From the NCBI GenBank assembly GCA_964475945.1, contig CAYYYF010000007.1:1-64000 (forward strand): DNA of 64,000 nt, given 5' to 3'. Within the stretch, counting starts at the first letter, position 1; each line of letters starts with the position of its first letter. The notes below the pieces were generated by a model. The model was given only the letters and a program-made list of their open reading frames with translations. It did no database searches and was not told the DNA's origin. This DNA comes from JBBIQH01 sp964475945 (GTDB lineage Archaea; Thermoproteota; Nitrososphaeria; Nitrososphaerales; Nitrosocaldaceae). Positions 61,473 through 64,000 of the stretch are shown here, piece by piece. The position numbers and the translations under genes were made by a program.

Positions 61473-62552
61473 TTGATGAGATATGCTTTAATAATCACTG
61501 CTGTCATAGTTGCTATAGTATCTGCATTAGTTGTATTATTTGCAACTCCTAGGAGCGAGTTAATACCTGAGCCTACAAATAGAAGCATAGAGTTCATAGC
61601 AACAAGGCTTGAGGTGCCATGGGGCATTGATATAGATAGCAAGGGAAGGATATTCTTCACTGAGCGTGTAGGTAGGGTTAACATGATAGATGATGGTAAG
61701 GTAGTAAACATACTCTCAAAGGAGAAGGATGTTGCTAGCATAGGAGAAGGGGGTATGCTAGGTCTAGCACTAGATCCAGAGTTTGATTCCAATGGCTACA
61801 TCTACATCTACTATACATACTCTGATGGAGGATTATTCAATAGGGTCTCTAGGATAAGTGTAGAGGATAAATCTGAGCATATACTGCTTGATAGGATACC
61901 TGCTGCTGAGATACATAATGGAGGGAGGATAAGGTTTGGGCCTGATGGTAAGTTGTATGTAGCAACAGGGGATGCGAACAACCCTATGCTTGCTCAAGAT
62001 CTATCATCTTTAGCAGGGAAGATACTTAGGCTCAACAAGGATGGATCTATACCAGAGGATAACCCATTCCCTAACTCCTATGTCTACTCGTATGGGCATA
62101 GGAATGTCCAAGGCTTGGCATGGAATCCATATAATAACATGTTATATGCAACAGAGCATGGACCTGTAGCAAACGATGAGATCAACATTATAATACCAGG
62201 GGCAAACTACGGCTGGCCCCATGAGAAGTGCTCAGATGCTAAGGTGTATCAACAATCACTATTATGCTTTGCAGTAAGCATAGCACCCTCAGGGGCAGCA
62301 TTCGCTAATGATGGTAAATATAAAGGTGTATTATTCTTTGCTACCCTTAGAGGTGAGCGTGTTGAGGCAGTATTCCTTGATAATAACGAGCCTAGCAAGG
62401 TTACAAAGGTTGAGAACTTCCTCTCTGGGCTAGGTAGGGTAAGGGATGTGCTCTACCATGATGGTTACCTGTATATAGCAACAAGCAATAGGGATGGGAG
62501 AGGGATACCTTCTACAGAGGATGATAGGATAGTAAGGATTAGATTAAATTAA
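61473..62552 (+). CDS. PQQ-type aldose/sorbosone dehydrogenase-like protein
   Basis: 359 residues. N-terminal membrane anchor or signal (about 4-24), then a six-bladed beta-propeller: VPWGIDIDSKGRIFFTERVG, GGMLGLALDPEF, IHNGGRIRFGPDGKLYVATGD, YSYGHRNVQGLAW, and GPVANDEINIIIPGANYGWP. This is the soluble glucose dehydrogenase/Asd family, which oxidises sugars with PQQ outside the cell; the real substrate is unknown. 20 bases upstream of the HMG-CoA reductase gene. Confidence 0.9.
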   Translation: MMRYALIITAVIVAIVSALVVLFATPRSELIPEPTNRSIEFIATRLEVPWGIDIDSKGRIFFTERVGRVNMIDDGKVVNILSKEKDVASIGEGGMLGLALDPEFDSNGYIYIYYTYSDGGLFNRVSRISVEDKSEHILLDRIPAAEIHNGGRIRFGPDGKLYVATGDANNPMLAQDLSSLAGKILRLNKDGSIPEDNPFPNSYVYSYGHRNVQGLAWNPYNNMLYATEHGPVANDEINIIIPGANYGWPHEKCSDAKVYQQSLLCFAVSIAPSGAAFANDGKYKGVLFFATLRGERVEAVFLDNNEPSKVTKVENFLSGLGRVRDVLYHDGYLYIATSNRDGRGIPSTEDDRIVRIRLN

Positions 62553-62573
62553 TGACAAATGGGATGATACTGT

Positions 62574-63821
62574 ATGAGGTTCTATCAGCTTGATAGGGAT
62601 GAGAGGCTTAGGTTGCTCAAGAAGAAGGCTAATCTAAGCGATGAAGATGTTAATATACTTGTAAATGGCTCTGGTCTAGACTTTAAGATGGCAGATAGCA
62701 TAGTTGAGAATGCCATAAGCTTTATATCATTGCCTCTAGGCATAGCAACAAACTTCCTGATAAATGGTAAGGAATACCTTATACCAATGGCTATAGAGGA
62801 GCCTTCAGTCATAGCAGCAGCAAGCAAGGGTGCAAAGATAGCAAGGATAAGGGGAGGTTTTAAGGCATGGGTAGATGACTCTATAATGATAGGGCAGATA
62901 CAGGTTATGGTAGAGGATGCTGATAGGGCATATGATAGCGTAATGAAGCATAAGGATAAGATAATAGAAGTAGCAAACAGCAAGGTTAGCATAGCAAAGA
63001 GAGGTGGAGGGGTAAAGGACCTTAGATGCAAGGTTATAGATACAGCAAGAGGTAAGATGCTTATAGTTGAGTTGCTTATCGATGTTAAGGATGCCATGGG
63101 TGCAAATATAGTAAATACTACATGCGAGTCTATAGCAGATACCATTGAGAATGTAGCATCTGGTAGAGTGCTACTAAGGATACTCTCAAACTATGCTACA
63201 CATAGGCTTGCTAGGGCAAGTGCTGTATTTGCTAAGGAGGAGTTGGGCTCAGATACTATAGAAGGTATATTGGATGCATACGAGTTTGCAAAGGCAGATG
63301 TATATAGATGCGTTACACATAACAAGGGTGTTATGAATGGTATAATAGCAGTAGCAAATGCTACCATGCAGGATACTAGGGCAATAGAGGCTGGTGCACA
63401 TGCATATGCATGCAGGGAAGGTAGATATATGCCATTAACCCACTGGAGCAAGGATGAGAATGGGGATCTTCTAGGCTATATAGAGTTGCCTTTAGCAGTA
63501 GGGATAGTAGGAGGGTTAACATCCATGCACCCATTAGCAAGGGTATGCCTAAAGATACTTAATGTTAAGAGTGCACAGGAGTTGGCATGTGTTATGGCAT
63601 CTGTAGGGCTTGCGCAGAACTTTTCTGCATTACATGCGCTTGTTAAGGAGGGTATACAGCATGGGCATATGAGGCTACATGCTAGAAGGATTGCACTACT
63701 TGCTGGTGCTGAGGGTAATATGGTTGATATGGTTGCAGAGAGGATTGCTAGGGATGGTAAGGTAAACCTTGAGTATGCAAAGGAAGTACTTGAAGAGTTG
63801 ATTAATAGGAAGGAGGGTTAG
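62574..63821 (+). CDS. HMG-CoA reductase, class II type
   Basis: 415 residues starting RLRLLKKKANLSDEDVNIL, with EEPSVIAAASKGAKIAR (catalytic Glu near 76), MGANIVNTTCESIA, and LTSMHPLARVCLKIL and HGHMRLHAR near the end. The pattern is that of the class II (often called degradative) enzymes rather than the class I form common in archaea. In an archaeon it should supply mevalonate for lipids. Confidence 0.9.
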   Translation: MRFYQLDRDERLRLLKKKANLSDEDVNILVNGSGLDFKMADSIVENAISFISLPLGIATNFLINGKEYLIPMAIEEPSVIAAASKGAKIARIRGGFKAWVDDSIMIGQIQVMVEDADRAYDSVMKHKDKIIEVANSKVSIAKRGGGVKDLRCKVIDTARGKMLIVELLIDVKDAMGANIVNTTCESIADTIENVASGRVLLRILSNYATHRLARASAVFAKEELGSDTIEGILDAYEFAKADVYRCVTHNKGVMNGIIAVANATMQDTRAIEAGAHAYACREGRYMPLTHWSKDENGDLLGYIELPLAVGIVGGLTSMHPLARVCLKILNVKSAQELACVMASVGLAQNFSALHALVKEGIQHGHMRLHARRIALLAGAEGNMVDMVAERIARDGKVNLEYAKEVLEELINRKEG

Positions 63822-63839
63822 TTAATAATCTGAGTTATT

Positions 63840-64000
63840 CTTTCAATTCCTTAACGGATTCTCACCTTACGAGAGAAGCCATAAGATTAACTAAGAAACT
63901 ATTTACTTTCAATTCCTTAACGGATTCTCACAGTCAGAGAGTTGATTGAAGAAGAGCTTATGACAGCATTGAGCTTTCAATTCCTTAACGGATTCTCACA
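63840..64000 (-). CRISPR. End of a CRISPR array (3 repeats, 2 spacers, continues past the window)
   Basis: Three identical 26-bp repeats at 63840-63865, 63906-63931 and 63974-63999, each beginning CTTTCAATTCC on the plus strand, separated by spacers of 40 and 42 bp. On the minus strand the repeat ends ATTGAAAG, the usual 3' tag of archaeal repeats, so the array is probably transcribed right to left and the window holds its leader-distal end. No cas genes in the window. Confidence 0.95.

Overview
The window is a gene-dense, AT-rich archaeal chromosome segment. The gene set points to Nitrososphaerota (Thaumarchaeota), probably a thermophilic, Nitrosocaldus-like lineage. The evidence is an A-type ATPase, GGGP synthase, GINS, Nep1, TiaS, RNase P Rpp21, a TackOD1-domain protein, DnaK/DnaJ/GrpE, class II ribonucleotide reductase and an EF-2 N-terminus of thaumarchaeal type. 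The lineage call is inference from remembered family features, not from a search. One 100-N scaffold gap lies at 27567-27666.

Layout. 0.2-5.5 kb: rtcA, a CopD-like membrane protein, a membrane-anchored LEA14/WHy protein, hisA-hisH, dimeric dUTPase and a protein with a C-terminal J-domain. 5.5-10 kb: a tight riboflavin operon (ribE-ribB-ribH-arfA-amidohydrolase-arfC); the amidohydrolase is a candidate for a missing step. 10-13.8 kb: CitE-like lyase, MDR reductase, nicotinate phosphoribosyltransferase, deoxynucleotidase-like HAD protein. 13.8-19.1 kb: a proteostasis block (Hsp20, PAC2, Hsp20, DnaJ, DnaK, GrpE). 20.3-24.3 kb: tRNA-Gln, EF-2, tiaS and a stand-alone RAM domain. 24.4-27.5 kb: a copper module (structured leader, Lrp-TRASH regulator, CopA). 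27.5-31.1 kb: glycosyltransferase, TackOD1 protein and a rhomboid fused to an Hsp20-like domain. 31-34.6 kb: tautomerase, nitrilase, thiolase plus DUF35, Zn ribbon, Rieske protein. 34.6-35.9 kb: a decayed TnpB and gene-free AT-rich DNA. 36-41.7 kb: DPSL-like ferritin, an HTH/ATP-cone/NrdD-like protein, nrdJ, and two matching 22-bp palindromes beside a small HTH gene. 41.7-43.2 kb: pyrB and pyrI, divergent. 44-53 kb: A-ATPase genes. 55-63.8 kb: GGGPS, glyA, glnA, GINS, rnp4/nep1, two tRNAs, sugar dehydrogenase, HMG-CoA reductase. The last 160 bases are the end of a CRISPR array.

The most striking content is RNA processing. The EF-2 gene is interrupted by a 32-nt bulge-helix-bulge (BHB) intron whose removal exactly restores the N-terminus and the P-loop. 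Initiator tRNA-Met carries two introns, one inside the 5' acceptor strand. tRNA-Gln carries an intron in the D-arm. Both intron-bearing tRNAs, but not the intronless tRNA-Gly, have an 11-nt copy of their own 5' acceptor strand in the leader. That copy can pair with the whole 3' acceptor strand plus discriminator and CCA, with ten Watson-Crick pairs and one G-U pair in each case. I suggest it acts as a temporary acceptor strand that holds the 3' end while the real 5' strand is occupied by, or split by, the intron.
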